DNA of 64,000 nucleotides from CAVSRC01 sp963785065 (GTDB lineage: Bacteria; Pseudomonadota; Alphaproteobacteria; Rhizobiales; Kaistiaceae), in NCBI GenBank assembly GCA_963785065.1, contig CAWATX010000001.1, positions 124,001 to 188,000 on the forward strand, written 5' to 3'. Shown piece by piece: positions 62,605-64,000 of this stretch. Position numbers and translations under genes: made by a program. The stretch's first letter is position 1, and each line of letters opens with the position of its first letter. The notes under the pieces were generated by a model. The model ran no database searches. It was not told where the DNA came from and saw only the letters and a list, made by a program, of their open reading frames with translations.

Positions 62605-62706
62605 CCGGAGCCCGGCGTTGGCCCGGCACGGCCGGCAGGTTCCGCTTGCCCGCCCGGCGGTATCAACTTAAGGGTCAATAGTTTGTTTCAGGCCCTGGAG
62701 GATCGG

Positions 62707-64000
62707 TTGCAGTTGGCGCGGCGTTTCGCGGTCCTCGTTCTTATTTTGCTGAGCCTTTTTGCCGTGTCGGTGCCCGCCGACGCGCTGGAGGCGGTGTCGG
62801 TGCCGCTCGACGGGCGCACCCTCGACCTGACGCGCGCCATCCAGCTCTACCGCCAGCAGGACGATCGCATCCAGGTGTCGACCGCACCCGGCGCCGACGG
62901 CATCGTGCGGCGCATCGAGGTCAAGGCGCGCGAGGCCAATGGCGGCACGTCGTTCTGGGCGGTGTTCGCGCTGGCCAACAACGGCGATGAGCAGATCGAC
63001 CGCCTGCTGGTGGCGCCGCACTTCCGGCTGGCGGGCTCCGGCCTGTTCTGGCCCGACCTCGGTGCCTCGCGCATTGCCTCGATCACCCCCAGCCAGGGCT
63101 TCGCTCCCGACCGCCAGCCGAGCCAGGAGGCGGACGTCTTCCGCGTCACGCTCGATCCCGGTTCGGTGGTCACCTTCGTGGCCGAGCTGAGGACGCTCGA
63201 CCTGCCGCAGCTCTATCTGTGGGACAGCGACGCCTACAAGGATTCGGTCAACAGCTACACGCTTTATCGCGGCATCGTGCTCGGCATCTCCGGCCTCCTG
63301 GCGCTGTTCCTGACCGTCGTCTTCGTGGTCAAGGGCACGGCCATGTTCCCGGCCACGGCGGCGCTGGCCTGGTCGGTGCTGATCTATCTGTGCATCGACT
63401 TCGGCTTCTGGAACCGGGTGATCAACATCTCGCCGGCCAACGACCAGGTATGGCGCGCCGGCTCCGAGGTGTTCCTCGCCGCATCGCTGGTCATCTTCGC
63501 CTACACCTATCTCAATCTCAGTCGCTGGCACGTACGCTACAGTCACCTGACCATCGGCTGGCTGATAGGCCTCGGTGTGCTGCTCGGCGTGTCGGTGATC
63601 GAACCGTCGGTGGCTGCCGGCATAGCGCGCTTCTCGATCGGCTTCACCGCCGTCGCCGGCTTCGGCATCATCGTCTACCTCGCCACCCACAGCTACGACC
63701 GCGCCATCATGCTGATCCCGACCTGGGTGCTGCTGCTGGTGTGGACCTTCGCGGCGTGGCTCACCGTCACCGGCAATCTGGTCAATGACGTGGTTCAGCC
63801 GGCGCTTGCCGGCGGCATGGTGCTGATCGTGCTGCTCATCGGCTTTACCGTGATGCAGCACGCGTTTGCCGGCGGCCTGGTCATGCAGGGGCCGCTTGGC
63901 GACACCGAGCGCAAGGCGATGGCGCTGACCGGCGCCGGCGATATCGTGTGGGACTGGGACGTCACCCGTGACCGCATCTTCAGCGGGCCGGAAGCGGAGG
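62707..64000 (+). CDS. 7TMR-DISM sensor with PAS start (3' end cut off)
   Basis: A signalling protein of which 431 codons are visible. The TTG at 62707 has a perfect GGAGG ribosome-binding site five bases upstream. A signal segment (AVLVLILLSLFAVSVPA) leads to a periplasmic domain of about 150 residues, then seven membrane helices (about residues 185-395) of the 7TMR-DISM type. A PAS domain begins near residue 410 (LTGAGDIVWDWDVTRDRIF). Output domains such as GGDEF or EAL are expected downstream, but they lie outside the window. It follows the GNAT gene by 102 bases. Confidence 0.8.
   Translation, partial: MQLARRFAVLVLILLSLFAVSVPADALEAVSVPLDGRTLDLTRAIQLYRQQDDRIQVSTAPGADGIVRRIEVKAREANGGTSFWAVFALANNGDEQIDRLLVAPHFRLAGSGLFWPDLGASRIASITPSQGFAPDRQPSQEADVFRVTLDPGSVVTFVAELRTLDLPQLYLWDSDAYKDSVNSYTLYRGIVLGISGLLALFLTVVFVVKGTAMFPATAALAWSVLIYLCIDFGFWNRVINISPANDQVWRAGSEVFLAASLVIFAYTYLNLSRWHVRYSHLTIGWLIGLGVLLGVSVIEPSVAAGIARFSIGFTAVAGFGIIVYLATHSYDRAIMLIPTWVLLLVWTFAAWLTVTGNLVNDVVQPALAGGMVLIVLLIGFTVMQHAFAGGLVMQGPLGDTERKAMALTGAGDIVWDWDVTRDRIFSGPEAE

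Overview
The window is a GC-rich, gene-dense chromosomal segment of an alphaproteobacterium, most likely of the Hyphomicrobiales (Rhizobiales) group. The evidence is the gene set and order: a TIGR02301-type secreted protein, a CcrM adenine methyltransferase, a separate F0 ATP synthase operon with a b' subunit, DUF2007 and TrmN6 genes upstream of glyQS, and a NUDIX-related winged-helix regulator of the NadQ/NrtR type. The regulatory sites also fit: CtrA-like TTAA-N7-TTAA boxes, a GTTC-N7-GTTC SOS box and an EcfG-like promoter. I see no rRNA, tRNA, insertion sequence, prophage or CRISPR array. The content is mainly housekeeping.

Layout. 1-11 kb: a cut-off aldo/keto reductase, a LysE exporter, an SRAP DNA-repair protein, a lower-GC gene with a PD-(D/E)XK-like signature, NUDIX and TIGR02301 genes, a small gene behind two CtrA boxes, an adenylate cyclase-TPR regulator, and a run of ygfZ, HD hydrolase, tyrosine phosphatase and NadQ-like regulator. 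11-20 kb: ppdK behind an FNR/FixK-like site, a SleB cell-wall hydrolase, a polyphosphate kinase 2, and the operon nadA-GNAT-nadB-nadC. A near-palindrome in the nadA leader is the likely target of the NadQ-like protein encoded about 10 kb away. 20-28.6 kb: an MFS transporter, a medium-chain reductase, a 52-residue DUF3096 protein behind an EcfG-like promoter, glyS/glyQ, an S49 peptidase, a TrmN6-like methyltransferase, and a DUF2007 gene beside a frameshifted second copy.

28.7-40 kb: polyprenyl diphosphate synthase, a TPR protein fused to a LysM domain, ispE, moaB, a glycosyltransferase, a radical SAM protein of the spore-photoproduct-lyase-like family with an SOS box, rnhB, the F0 operon atpI-atpB-atpE-b'-b with a near-consensus promoter, dciA and a DsbA-like protein. 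40-53 kb: smc, a 780-bp gene-poor region with palindromes and a (TTGTG)n tract, an ABC-F gene, mutY, a HAD phosphatase, yegP, a PHP protein, ccrM, a second HAD phosphatase and a ClC channel.

53-64 kb: the glycine cleavage operon gcvT-gcvH-OsmC-gcvPA-gcvPB behind a tandem glycine riboswitch, a lipoprotein, thrC, an M16 peptidase, a RimJ-like acetyltransferase, and the first 431 codons of a 7TMR-DISM/PAS signalling protein that runs off the end.

No wholly new multi-gene system is evident. The most interesting material is regulatory (the NadQ-nad circuit, CtrA, SOS, EcfG and FNR sites) and a few unusual arrangements: the GNAT gene in the nad operon, the OsmC gene in the gcv operon, the TPR-LysM fusion, and the pentanucleotide tract with a short leader frame before the ABC-F gene.
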